From RBC038 sp041390625 (GTDB lineage: Bacteria > Chloroflexota > Dehalococcoidia > UBA2979), in assembly GCA_041390625.1 (NCBI GenBank), contig JAWKPM010000001.1, positions 317,763-381,762 on the forward strand: a DNA stretch of 64,000 bases, in the 5' to 3' direction. The position numbers and the translations under genes were made by a program. Shown piece after piece: positions 23,453 through 32,537 of this stretch. The notes beneath the pieces are model-generated. The model saw nothing but the letters and a program-made list of their open reading frames with translations. It made no database searches and had not been told where the DNA came from. The stretch's first letter is position 1; the number at the start of each line of letters is the position of its first letter.

Positions 23453-26400
23453 CTAGCCGGCGGCGGAGAGCTCCCGCAGGCTCTGGAGGTGGCGGCGCAC
23501 GACGGTCATCGCGCCCTCCTCGGTCGGTGAGACCTTCGGAGCGACCTTCCAGAACTTCGGCAGGTTGAGCTTCCACTCGGCGAGGATCTCGCGGCCGCGA
23601 ACCGACTCGGTCAGCTCGACGTGGCGGCGAATCAGCGCTTCGAGGAGTTCGATGTCCTCGGGCGCGGTCACCTGCTCGAGGCCGACGAGCTCCTGGTTCA
23701 CGCGCGAACGGAAGTCGCCCTGCTCGTCGAGCACGAACGCGACACCGTTGGACATGCCGGCGCCAAAGTTGCGCCCGGTCTGACCGAGGATGACGACCAC
23801 ACCATCGGTCATGTACTCGCAGCCGTGGTCGCCGATGCCCTCGACGACCGCGCGGCCGCCCGAGTTGCGGACCGCGAAGCGTTCACCAGCGCGCCCGGCG
23901 ACGAAGGCGTTGCCGCCCGTCGCGCCGTACAGCACCGTGTTCCCGACCAGTACGCCCTCGTGCGAGGGGAAGCCGGCATCGGCCGGCGGACGAATGGCGA
24001 TCTCGCCGCCATTCATGCCCTTGCCGACGTAGTCGTTCGCCTGACCGGTCAGGTGCAGCGCCACGCCTCGAGTGAGCCATGCGCCGAAGGACTGACCGGC
24101 CGAGCCCTTGAATCGAAGCTCGATGGTGCCCTCGGACAGACCTTCGTCGCCGTACTTGCGAGCGACCTCACCGGAAAGGCGTCCGCCCACGGTGCGGTCG
24201 GTGTTCTTGATGGCGTAGGTCCGCTGGGTGCGGCGACCGGTGTCGATCGCCTCACGCACGTCCTCGATGATCTGGTCGTCGAGGGGAACGCCCGGCCGCG
24301 CATTGCGCTCCTGCATCTGGCGGTGCGGCTGCTTGCCCGTCGGGTCGACCGGCGCAATGACCTTCGAGAGGTCGAGGCGGTCGGCGCGCGCCCCATCGAC
24401 GGGCGGGCGCTGGCGGAGCAGGTCGGAGCGCCCGACGAGCTCCTCGAGCTTCGCGTAGCCGAGCTCGGCCATCACCTCGCGCACCTCCTGCGCCACGAGG
24501 CGAAGGAAGTTCACGAGGAACTCCGGCTGGCCGAAGTACTTCTCCCGCAGGTCCTCGCGCTGAGTCGCGACGCCCACGGGGCACGTGTTGAGGTGGCACT
24601 GGCGGGCCATCTTGCAGCCGACGGCGATCATCGAGGTCGTGCCGAAGCCGTACTCCTCGGCGCCGAGCATGGCGGCGACCACGAGGTCGCGGCCCGAGTG
24701 CATGCCACCGTCGGTGCGCAGGCGGACGCGGCCTCGGAGGCCGTTGGTCACGAGGACCTGCTGTGTCTCCGCGAGGCCGAGCTCCCACGGGGAGCCCGCG
24801 TACTTGATCGAGGACAGGGGCGAGGCGCCCGTACCGCCGTCGGCACCGGAGATCTGGATGACGTCGGCGTAGCCCTTGGCTACGCCGGCGGCGATCGTAC
24901 CCACGCCCTCCGAGGCAACGAGCTTCACGCAGATGCGTGCGCGCGGGTTCGCCATCTTGAGGTCGTAGATGAGCTGCGCCAGGTCCTCGATGGAGTAGAT
25001 GTCGTGGTGCGGCGGCGGCGAGATGAGCGGAGTGCCCGGCATCACGTGTCGTAGCGTCGCGATGTAGGGCGACACCTTGTGCCCGGGCAGCTGCCCGCCC
25101 TCGCCCGGCTTCGAGCCCTGCGAGATCTTGATCTCGAGCTCGGTCGCGCCGGCGAGGTAGGCTGGCGTCACGCCGAAGCGGCCCGAGGCCACCTGCTTCA
25201 CCTGTGAGTTGGCGTCGCGCTTGTCGCCCTGCGGCGAGTAGCGCCGCGGGTCCTCGCCACCCTCGCCGGTGTTGGAGCGCCCACCGAGGATGTTCATCGC
25301 GCGAGCGATGTCCTCGTGGGCCTCGGGCGAGAGCGCGCCGAGCGACATCGCGCCCGTCGCGAAGCGCTTCGTGATCTCCTCGATGGACTCGACCTCATCG
25401 ATGGAGATCGGCTGGCGATCGCTCTCGAAGGCCATGAGGTCGCGGAGCGCCGCCGGTGGGCGCGCCCGCAAAAGCTCGCGGTATTCGAGGTACTCGGGCC
25501 AGCCGCCACCCTGCGCCACCTTGTGGAGGGCGCGCCAGACGGCCGGCTCGTTGGCGTGGTAGTCACCGTCGCGGCGGAACTTGTACCAACCGCCGTGCTC
25601 CATGCTGACGTCGGGATAGGCGCGCTCGTGGCGCTTGAGGACGTCGTTGGCGATGTCCTCGTAGTTCACGCCACCGATGCGCGAAGTGGTGCCGGGGAAC
25701 GAGTGCTCGATGACCTCGTCGCCGACGCCCAGCGCCTCGAAGATCTGCGCGCCGTGGTAGGACGCGACGGCGGAGATGCCCATCTTCGACATGATCTTGA
25801 GGATGCCGGCGTCGACAGCCTGCTCGTACTTCCGCATCGCCTCGTCGATCGTGCGGTCGCCGAGCTCGCCGTTCGCAACGAGGTTGCGCAGCGTGTCGAA
25901 CGCGAGGTACGGGTTAACCGCGCTCGCACCGAAGCCGATCAGAGCCGCGATGTGGTGAATGTCACGGGCATCGCCGGTCTCCGCCACGATGCTCGCACGC
26001 ATGCGGCGACCGCGCCGGATCAGCTCGTGATGGACCGTCGACACCGCGAGGAGCATCGGAATCGGCGCCCAGAGCTCGTCCGTCATGCGGTCCGAGATCA
26101 CGAGGACGGTGTGCCCCTCCTCGACGGCGAGGGCCGCCATCTCGCACAGCTCATCAAGGGCCGTGCGCAGCGCTGCGGCGCCGCCCACGACGGGGAAGCG
26201 CGCGTGCAGCGTCGTCAGCTTGAAGTCCTCGACGGGGGCCTGACGCAGCGCGGCGAGCTCCTCGTCCACCATCAGCGGGCTGGCGAGGTGCACGAGGCGT
26301 GCGGCCTCGGGCGCCGCCTCGAGCAGCGAAGCGCGCCGCCCGAGGTACGTGTCGAGCGACATCACGATCTCTTCGCGGATCGAGTCGATCGGCGGGTTCG

Positions 26401-28051
26401 TGACCTGCGCGAAGCGCTGCTTGAAGTACGTGTACAGCAGGCGCTCGTGGTCCTGCAGCGCCGACAGCGGCGTGTCGTCGCCCATCGAGCCGACGGGCTC
26501 CTTGCCGTCCTCAGCCATCGGCTTGATGACGTACTCGATCTCCTCGTGGGTGTAGCCGTGCAGGGTCTGCAGCACCTCGACGTCGCCATCGGCGTCGAGA
26601 CGGACGTGGCCGTTGCTGCGGTGCTTCGAGGAGTCGAGGTGGTAGAGGTGGCGGCGCACCCAGTCGCCGTACGGGCGCCTCGCGGCGACCTCGCGCTTGA
26701 TGTCGTCGTTGTGCAGCAGCTGCTGGCGCTCGGTGTCGACGGCGATCATCTGGCCGGGGCCGATGCGCCCGGACTCGATGATGTCGGCGAACGGCAGCTC
26801 GACGAGGCCGACCTCGGAGCCCATCATCACGAGGCCGTCACGCGTGACCTGGTAGCGCGCCGGCCGCAGGCCGTTGCGGTCCATGACGGCGGCGGCAATC
26901 GTCCCGTTCGTGAAGGCCACCGCGGCCGGGCCGTCCCACGGTTCAGTCAGGCAGGCGTGGTACTCGTAGAACGCGCGCAGCGTGGGGTCGAGGTTGGGCA
27001 TGTTCTCCCACGCCTCGGGGATCAGCATCATCATCGCGTGCAGGACGCCTCGGCCGGACTGCATCAGCAGCTCCAGCGCCTCGTCGAGGGAGGCGGTGTC
27101 CGAACCGATCGGCCAGATCACCGGCAGCAGGTCACCGAGGTCGTCGCCCCAGATCGAGGAGACGAGCTCCGGGCCTCGGGCGTCCATCCAGTTGCGGTTT
27201 CCGAGGAGCGTGTTGATCTCGCCGTTGTGGGCGACGTAGCGGAACGGCTGCGCCAGCTTCCAGCTCGGGAGCGTGTTCGTGGCGAAGCGCTGGTGGAACA
27301 GCGCGATGCCCGAGACGCACATCGGGTTCCCGAGGTCCGGGTAGAACTGCGCCAGCTGCGGTGCAACCATCAGGCCTTTGTAGACGACCGTCCGAGCGGA
27401 CATCGAGACGATGTAGGTGTCGAGGTCCTGCTCGCGGTATCCGCGCTCCGCACGACGCCGCGCGAGGTAGAGCGCACGCTCGTACTCGACGCCGCGCACG
27501 TCGTCCGGCGGGGCGATGAGCAGCTGCTCGATGCCCGGCAACGAGGAGAGCGCAAGGCCACCGAGCACCGAGGGGTCGATCGGCACCGGCCGCCAGCCGA
27601 GGACGGTCAGCCCGCTCTGCTTGACCGCATCCTCGAGGATCGCGCGCGCCTGCGGGCGGGCCGCCTCGTCGGTCGGCAGGAAGGCCATCGCGACGCCGAG
27701 CGTCTCGGGGTCCTCGATGGTGATGCCGAGGCCCGCGGCGTCCGCGGCGATGAGCTCGTAGGGGATGCCGATCGTCACGCCGGCACCGTCGCCCGAGGCC
27801 GCGTCGGCGGAGACCGCACCTCGATGGGTGAGGTTCACGACCGACTGAACGGCCATCTCCACGATGCGGTGGTCACGCCGGCCGTCGATGTAGGCGATGA
27901 ACCCGGTCCCGCAGGCGTCGTGATCGAGGTCGGCGCTGTAGAGCGGCGCCTCGAGGCCCGTCAGCGTTCGCGCGAGTGGCCTGGTGACCGGGCCACGCGC
28001 CGACGCTTCGCGGGGCGGCCGGGGCGAGCGGTCGTCGGCGGAGCGTGCCAC
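23453..28051 (-). CDS. gltB: Glutamate synthase large (alpha) subunit
   Basis: Converts 2-oxoglutarate and glutamine to two glutamates; 1532 residues. The class-II amidotransferase domain starts at the catalytic Cys in HDACGTGFIAYIDG (about residue 47, the new N-terminus after propeptide removal). The central domain and FMN barrel follow (KPGEGGQLPGHKVS, then SPPPHHDIYSIEDLAQLIYD). The 3Fe-4S cysteines lie in CKMARQCHLNTCPVGVAT, and a GXGXG beta-helix forms the end (GGNAFVAGRAGERFAVRNSG). The GTG at 28051 leaves a 46-residue leader; GTG at 27988 would leave 25. No small subunit gene (gltD) is adjacent, so it may be ferredoxin-dependent or pair with a distant partner. Confidence 0.95.
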   Translation of the reverse strand: MARSADDRSPRPPREASARGPVTRPLARTLTGLEAPLYSADLDHDACGTGFIAYIDGRRDHRIVEMAVQSVVNLTHRGAVSADAASGDGAGVTIGIPYELIAADAAGLGITIEDPETLGVAMAFLPTDEAARPQARAILEDAVKQSGLTVLGWRPVPIDPSVLGGLALSSLPGIEQLLIAPPDDVRGVEYERALYLARRRAERGYREQDLDTYIVSMSARTVVYKGLMVAPQLAQFYPDLGNPMCVSGIALFHQRFATNTLPSWKLAQPFRYVAHNGEINTLLGNRNWMDARGPELVSSIWGDDLGDLLPVIWPIGSDTASLDEALELLMQSGRGVLHAMMMLIPEAWENMPNLDPTLRAFYEYHACLTEPWDGPAAVAFTNGTIAAAVMDRNGLRPARYQVTRDGLVMMGSEVGLVELPFADIIESGRIGPGQMIAVDTERQQLLHNDDIKREVAARRPYGDWVRRHLYHLDSSKHRSNGHVRLDADGDVEVLQTLHGYTHEEIEYVIKPMAEDGKEPVGSMGDDTPLSALQDHERLLYTYFKQRFAQVTNPPIDSIREEIVMSLDTYLGRRASLLEAAPEAARLVHLASPLMVDEELAALRQAPVEDFKLTTLHARFPVVGGAAALRTALDELCEMAALAVEEGHTVLVISDRMTDELWAPIPMLLAVSTVHHELIRRGRRMRASIVAETGDARDIHHIAALIGFGASAVNPYLAFDTLRNLVANGELGDRTIDEAMRKYEQAVDAGILKIMSKMGISAVASYHGAQIFEALGVGDEVIEHSFPGTTSRIGGVNYEDIANDVLKRHERAYPDVSMEHGGWYKFRRDGDYHANEPAVWRALHKVAQGGGWPEYLEYRELLRARPPAALRDLMAFESDRQPISIDEVESIEEITKRFATGAMSLGALSPEAHEDIARAMNILGGRSNTGEGGEDPRRYSPQGDKRDANSQVKQVASGRFGVTPAYLAGATELEIKISQGSKPGEGGQLPGHKVSPYIATLRHVMPGTPLISPPPHHDIYSIEDLAQLIYDLKMANPRARICVKLVASEGVGTIAAGVAKGYADVIQISGADGGTGASPLSSIKYAGSPWELGLAETQQVLVTNGLRGRVRLRTDGGMHSGRDLVVAAMLGAEEYGFGTTSMIAVGCKMARQCHLNTCPVGVATQREDLREKYFGQPEFLVNFLRLVAQEVREVMAELGYAKLEELVGRSDLLRQRPPVDGARADRLDLSKVIAPVDPTGKQPHRQMQERNARPGVPLDDQIIEDVREAIDTGRRTQRTYAIKNTDRTVGGRLSGEVARKYGDEGLSEGTIELRFKGSAGQSFGAWLTRGVALHLTGQANDYVGKGMNGGEIAIRPPADAGFPSHEGVLVGNTVLYGATGGNAFVAGRAGERFAVRNSGGRAVVEGIGDHGCEYMTDGVVVILGQTGRNFGAGMSNGVAFVLDEQGDFRSRVNQELVGLEQVTAPEDIELLEALIRRHVELTESVRGREILAEWKLNLPKFWKVAPKVSPTEEGAMTVVRRHLQSLRELSAAG

Positions 28052-28237
28052 GAATGTCCCATTCCCTGCCTGCGGTGCGTCTCCCGGCCGAACCGGAAGA
28101 GAATCGCAAGCATACTCGATGCGCCACAGTCCCTGCGAGAGACGCACATATTGCGCGTTTCGTCACAATCTCGCAACACCGCTGCAAGCAGACGGCAGCG
28201 AATTGCCTGAAATCGGGCCCCCAAGGACCTGTCGACG

Positions 28238-29461
28238 CTACCCGAGGTCGACCGGCGGGCGTTCCTCCCACACGAGCTGGCGCTCGACGAGGTCCTGCAG
28301 CGCGCCGTCGTCCAGGCCGAGCCACTCGCCCAGGACGGCGCGGCTGTCCTGGCCCATGTCGGGCGAGCTGCCTCGGATGCCCCCGGGCGTCCTCGAAAGA
28401 CGCACGGGCGTGTTCACGAGGGGGATGCGTCCGATGGTGTGGTGCTCGACCGGCACGAGCATCTCTCTCGCGGCGACCTGGGGCATCGCCGCCGTCTCGG
28501 GAATCGTGTTCAGTGGCCCGCACGGGATGCCGTATTGCTGCAGCCGCTCGACCCAGTCTGCCGTCGTGCGGTTGAGGAAGCCGGCCGCCAGCAGCGGCTC
28601 CAGCTCGCCGTGGTTGCGCGACCGTGCCTGCGAGGTGGCGAATCGAGGGTCGTCCGCCACCTCGACCACCCCGAGCTCCGCACAGAGCAGGTGCCACTGG
28701 TTCGGCACCCCCCACGCCAGCGCCACCACGATGTAGCCATCGGCCGTCTGGAACGCCTGGAACGGCACCGCCGAGGGATGGCGCGTCCCGAGGGGCTGCG
28801 GTGGCTCGCCGGTGACGTGGTAGCGCATGAAGGCGTTCTCGAGGATGGCGAGCTGGCAGTCGAGCATCGAGATGTCGACCATCTGCCCTCGACCCGACAC
28901 GTCGCGCTCTCGCACGGCGGCGAGGATGCCGATGGCGGCGTACATCCCGGCCGCGATGTCGCCGAGCGAGAGGCCCGGACGCACCGGCCGGCCGCCCGGC
29001 TCGCCCGTGATCGACATCACGCCGCCGGCGCCCTGCACCACGATGTCGAGGGCGGGCTGGTCACGCATCGGGCCGGTCTGACCGAAGCCGGAGATCGCGC
29101 AGTAGATGAGTCTCGGGTTGAGCTCGCTCAACGCCTCGTAGCCCAGGCCGAGGCCGTCCATCGTGCCCGGTGTGAAGTTCTCGACGACCACGTCGACCTC
29201 GCGGACGAGGCGGCGGAAGAGCTCCTTCCCCTCCTCATCCTTGAGGTCGATCGCGATGCTGCGCTTGCCTCGATTGATCGAGAAGAAGTAGCCCGACTCA
29301 CCATCGACCAGCGGGCCGGTGGTGCGCGCGACGTCCCCGTAGGGCGGGCGCTCGCACTTCACGACGTCGGCGCCGAGGTCCGACAGCGTCATCGTGCAGT
29401 ACGGGCCCGACAGCACCCACGTCAGGTCGAGGATGCGCAGTCCCTCTAGCGGACCGGCCAT
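28238..29461 (-). CDS. CaiB/BaiF family III CoA-transferase (formyl-CoA transferase-like)
   Basis: A 407-residue CoA-transferase that exchanges CoA between an acyl-CoA and a free acid. Family marks include MAGPLEGLRILDLTWVLSGP, LGADVVKCERP, the catalytic Asp in DQPALDIVVQGAGGVMS, and GRGQMVDISMLDCQ. The acceptor and donor are unknown; relatives act on oxalate/formyl-CoA, mesaconyl- or succinyl-CoA. The ATG at 29461 follows GGAAGGAG and overlaps the end of the EamA transporter gene by 16 bases, making it the third gene of a yibE-eamA-caiB operon. The link to a drug/metabolite-type exporter suggests handling of an organic acid, which is inference. Confidence 0.92.
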   Translation of the reverse strand: MAGPLEGLRILDLTWVLSGPYCTMTLSDLGADVVKCERPPYGDVARTTGPLVDGESGYFFSINRGKRSIAIDLKDEEGKELFRRLVREVDVVVENFTPGTMDGLGLGYEALSELNPRLIYCAISGFGQTGPMRDQPALDIVVQGAGGVMSITGEPGGRPVRPGLSLGDIAAGMYAAIGILAAVRERDVSGRGQMVDISMLDCQLAILENAFMRYHVTGEPPQPLGTRHPSAVPFQAFQTADGYIVVALAWGVPNQWHLLCAELGVVEVADDPRFATSQARSRNHGELEPLLAAGFLNRTTADWVERLQQYGIPCGPLNTIPETAAMPQVAAREMLVPVEHHTIGRIPLVNTPVRLSRTPGGIRGSSPDMGQDSRAVLGEWLGLDDGALQDLVERQLVWEERPPVDLG

Positions 29462-30369
29462 GGCTCTTCTCCTTCCGTCGTCGCCACCTCGATGCTCGAG
29501 GCGACGACCGCGCCCTGTGGCGCGCGCAATGCGAGGTATACCCCGAGCAGCACGACCGCGGCGCCCACCCACTCGAACGCGGTCGGCGGCTCGTCGAGGA
29601 CGGTCGCGGCGATCAGCGTCGCGCCCACCGGCTCGCCGAGGACCGCCACGGCCACGATCGCGGCCGTCAGCGAGCCGAGCGCCCAGTTGAACGCCGTGTG
29701 CCCGATCAGTTGAGGCACGAGCGCCAGCAGTGCGATGTAGATGTACGCCTCGCGGGGGTGGCCGCGCACCTCGACGCCACTGGCGAGCATCGCGGTCACA
29801 AGGATGACGGCGGCGATGCCGTAGACGACGCCGCTGTAAGCGAGATTCGAACGCCGCACACGCAGCCGGCGCCCCGCGATGAAGTACGCAGCCGCGAGGA
29901 TTGCGCCCGTGAGCGCCAGCGCGTCGCCCGCGAGGGAGCCGCGATCACCGAGGTCGGAGCTCGCGAGGATGACCGCCCCGAGGCCCGCGACTCCGATGGC
30001 CGTGAGCAGCGCGCGGGTGGGACGCTCGCCCAGCAGCGGCCAGGCCGCCATCGCCACGAACAGCGGCTGCGTCGTGACCAGCACCACGCCGGCGACCACC
30101 GAGGTGCGCTGGACGGCCGCCACCCACGCGATGAAGTGCAGCGCGAGCGACACCCCCGCGAATCCGAGGACCAGCCACTCGTCGCGCGTGAGGGACCGCA
30201 GCTCGTCGCGACGCCACAGCAGCGCCGCCCCGGCCACCGGTGGCGCCGCCATCGCGAGCCGCAACGCGGCCACGACGAGGACGGGCGCCTCCGCGAGGCG
30301 GATCAGCGGCGCCGCCCACGACACCGCGGCCACGCCCAGCGCAAGCGCCAGCCACTGGCCTCGGGTCAC
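29446..30369 (-). CDS. EamA-family (DMT superfamily) transporter
   Basis: A 307-residue protein with about ten transmembrane helices in two repeated halves, as in EamA permeases that export metabolites. Conserved points are AAPLIRLAEAPVLVVAALRL at the start and VLGEPVGATLIAATVLDE in the second half. The GTG start overlaps the stop of the upstream YibE/F gene as GTGA, and its end overlaps the CoA-transferase start, so all three genes are translationally linked. Confidence 0.9.
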   Translation of the reverse strand: MTRGQWLALALGVAAVSWAAPLIRLAEAPVLVVAALRLAMAAPPVAGAALLWRRDELRSLTRDEWLVLGFAGVSLALHFIAWVAAVQRTSVVAGVVLVTTQPLFVAMAAWPLLGERPTRALLTAIGVAGLGAVILASSDLGDRGSLAGDALALTGAILAAAYFIAGRRLRVRRSNLAYSGVVYGIAAVILVTAMLASGVEVRGHPREAYIYIALLALVPQLIGHTAFNWALGSLTAAIVAVAVLGEPVGATLIAATVLDEPPTAFEWVGAAVVLLGVYLALRAPQGAVVASSIEVATTEGEEPWPVR

Positions 30370-31517
30370 GCGCTCGCCCCGAAGGCCGTCGGGGCCTCGC
30401 CGCGACTCGACGTCGCGACGGCAGCAGCGATGGCCGTCGTGAAGGGGACGGCCGCAACGATGCCGATCGAGCCCACCAGCGTGCGGAGGACCTCGACGGC
30501 GAGGATCTCGCGGTTGATGAGCACGCCCGCGCCCTCGGTCTGCGTGAAGAGGATGAGCAGCACGGGCAGCGACGCACCGGCATAGGCCAGCACGAGGGTG
30601 TTGACCGTCGAGGCGATGTGGTCGCGGCCGACCACCATCCCTCGCGAGAACAGCTCACGGGCGGGCAGCTCGACGTTGGCGCGCCGCAGCTCAAACACCG
30701 TCGAGGCTTGCGCCATCGCCACGTCGTCGAGCACCCCGAGCGTCCCGATGACGAACCCGGCCACGAGCAGACCTCGAGGGTCGAGCCCGGCGAAGAGCGC
30801 GGCGGCGGTGGCCGCGTCCTCGTCGGCGAGGCCGGTGAGGTGGGCAGCCTCGAACGTCCCCTGCGCGAGGAGGACCGTCAGGAGCAGCGCGGCCGCGGTG
30901 CCGGCCAGCGCGACCAGGCTCCGCCATTGCACGCCGTGCGAGAGCACGAACGTCGCCGCCATGATCGTCACCGATCCAATGAGCGCGACCAGCAGCGGCT
31001 CATGGCCGTTGAGGATCCCGGGCACGATGAAGCGTGCAAGCACGAAGAAGGAAACCCCGAGGCCGACGAGCGAGCGCACGCCCTTCCAGCCTCCGACAGC
31101 CGTCACGAGGAGCGCGAACAGCGCCGTCAGGCCCAGGAGGAGCGGCGTCCGCACGCGGTCGACGATCGCGAAGACCTCGCCGTTCGGCCCCTCGGAGACG
31201 CGGAGCAGCACGCGGTCGCCTGCCTCGACGGCGAGCGCCTCGCGACTGGGCCCGACGAGTTGCTGCGTGACGGCCACCCGCCGGCCCTCGACGGCGACCT
31301 CGACCTCGCGCGTCAGCGCCTCGCCGAGGGGAGTCTCCTCGACGCGCTCATCGAGCACCGATGCGACGGTCCCGCGGACCGTGCGCCCGAACGTCTCCCG
31401 CTCTTCGATGTCGAACCCCGCGGCGACGGGCCACACGACGGTGACCGCGAGCACCAGCAGCGCCACACCGGCGAGCACCGCACCGCGCCACGCCCGAGGC
31501 AGCTGCACATCCTGCAT
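30366..31517 (-). CDS. YibE/F-family membrane protein
   Basis: A 383-residue protein with an N-terminal helix, an extracytoplasmic beta-rich part (~30-130) and about seven C-terminal helices with TLGVLDDVAMAQASTVFELR, the most conserved YibE/F segment. The biological role of the family is not established. The ATG at 31517 is preferred because TACCGT at 31524-31529 (minus) ends 6 bases upstream, giving a leaderless start. The much longer frame upstream is a shadow of the divergent LLM gene. First gene of the yibE-eamA-caiB operon. Confidence 0.85.
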   Translation of the reverse strand: MQDVQLPRAWRGAVLAGVALLVLAVTVVWPVAAGFDIEERETFGRTVRGTVASVLDERVEETPLGEALTREVEVAVEGRRVAVTQQLVGPSREALAVEAGDRVLLRVSEGPNGEVFAIVDRVRTPLLLGLTALFALLVTAVGGWKGVRSLVGLGVSFFVLARFIVPGILNGHEPLLVALIGSVTIMAATFVLSHGVQWRSLVALAGTAAALLLTVLLAQGTFEAAHLTGLADEDAATAAALFAGLDPRGLLVAGFVIGTLGVLDDVAMAQASTVFELRRANVELPARELFSRGMVVGRDHIASTVNTLVLAYAGASLPVLLILFTQTEGAGVLINREILAVEVLRTLVGSIGIVAAVPFTTAIAAAVATSSRGEAPTAFGASA

Positions 31518-31523
31518 GCACAG

Positions 31524-31529
31524 ACGGTA
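31524..31529 (-). promoter_or_regulatory. -10 element of a probable leaderless transcript (yibE operon)
   Basis: TACCGT on the minus strand ends 6 bases before the ATG at 31517, and no Shine-Dalgarno sequence is present. It has the same geometry as at 15752, 35462, 42351, 48561 and 62507. Confidence 0.4.
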
Positions 31530-31584
31530 GTCGGCGCCGAGGGTCGGAGCGACCGAGGCCCCACGTGCGTCCGACCAGCCTCGA

Positions 31585-31613
31585 TTGACACGCCTGCCGC
31601 CACCACCAAAGAT
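31585..31613 (+). promoter_or_regulatory. Promoter of the LLM-M20 peptidase operon
   Basis: A perfect TTGACA (31585-31590) is followed after 17 bases by AAAGAT (31608-31613), a weak -10. The predicted start lies about 30 bases before the GTG at 31650. Confidence 0.45.
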
Positions 31614-31649
31614 GCCGGGGGTGAGTGCCGTGCGGCGAAGGGTGCAGCA

Positions 31650-32537
31650 GTGCGCATCGGCGTGGTATTCCCACAGCTCGAGATTGGCGCTGACCCTGCT
31701 GGTGTGCGCGCCTTCGCGGAAGCAGCCGAGGCCGCCGGCTACGACCACCTGATCGCCTACGACCACGTCCTCGGCGCGAACCCGGACCGTCCCGGCGGTT
31801 TCCGAGGCGCCTACACCCACGAGTCGCTCTTCCACGAGCCGCTGGTGCTGTTCGGCTACCTCGCGGGGCTGACGCAGCGCCTCGAGCTGTGGACCGGCAT
31901 CCTCATCCTGCCGCAGCGCCAGACGGCCCTCGTCGCGAAGCAGGCGGCCGAGGTGGCCGTGCTCTCCGGTGGGCGGCTCGTCATGGGCGTCGGTGTTGGC
32001 TGGAACGAAGTCGAGTACGAGGCGCTCGCCGAGGACTTCCACACCCGCGGGCGCCGCATGGAGGAGCAGGTCGCGCTGCTGCGTGATCTCTGGAAGCACC
32101 ACTCGATCTCTTTCGAGGGGCGCTTCCATCGAGTCACCCGCGCCGGCATCAACCCGCTCCCGCCCGACCGCATCCCGATCTGGATGGGCGGCGAGGCCGA
32201 TCGCGTGATGGCGCGCATCGGCCGGATTGCCGATGGCTGGCTGCTGCAGCCTCGACTGCGCGAGCAGCCGGGCGGCGTCGCGCCGTACCTCGAGAAGATC
32301 CACGAGGCAGCGCGGGCCGCTGGCCGCGACCCTGCCGAGATCGGCGTCGAGAGCCGCGTCTCGGTGGCGATGGGCAGCGTCGAGCAGCAGATCGAGCGCG
32401 CGCACGAGTGGCGCGAGGCCGGCATCACGCACCTCACGCTGAACACGATGGACGCCGGCCTCAGCTCCGTGGCAGCGCACGTCGAGGCAATCGAGGCCTT
32501 CAAGGCCGCCTGGGACCGAGAGGCCGCGACCGCATGA
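31650..32537 (+). CDS. LLM class F420-dependent (luciferase-like) oxidoreductase
   Basis: A 295-residue flavin/F420-type enzyme (TIGR03619-like). It starts MRIGVVFPQLEIGADPAGVR and has EAAGYDHLIAYDHVLGANPD, then LSGGRLVMGVGVGWNEVEYE, RRMEEQVALLRDLW and RIPIWMGGEADRVMARIGRI. The reaction and substrate are not readable. The GTG start has GAAGGG 7 bases upstream. Its stop overlaps the M20 peptidase start (ATGA), so the two products may act on the same compound, for example oxidation followed by amide hydrolysis (inference). Confidence 0.9.
   Translation: MRIGVVFPQLEIGADPAGVRAFAEAAEAAGYDHLIAYDHVLGANPDRPGGFRGAYTHESLFHEPLVLFGYLAGLTQRLELWTGILILPQRQTALVAKQAAEVAVLSGGRLVMGVGVGWNEVEYEALAEDFHTRGRRMEEQVALLRDLWKHHSISFEGRFHRVTRAGINPLPPDRIPIWMGGEADRVMARIGRIADGWLLQPRLREQPGGVAPYLEKIHEAARAAGRDPAEIGVESRVSVAMGSVEQQIERAHEWREAGITHLTLNTMDAGLSSVAAHVEAIEAFKAAWDREAATA

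Noticed and set aside
25316..28210. 964-residue plus-strand frame opposite gltB
   Set aside because: A GC-driven shadow frame; repeated Arg/Val/His pattern, no motif, and gltB is complete on the minus strand.
28142..28210. Possible promoter pair in the AT-richer patch upstream of gltB
   Set aside because: Several partial hexamers (TTGCGA, TTGTGA, TATGCT) occur on the minus strand, but none has both boxes at 16-18 bases, so no promoter is called.
31518..32480. N-terminal extension of the YibE/F protein
   Set aside because: It lies opposite the LLM gene and has no family sequence; the ATG at 31517 begins a normal YibE-type N-terminus.
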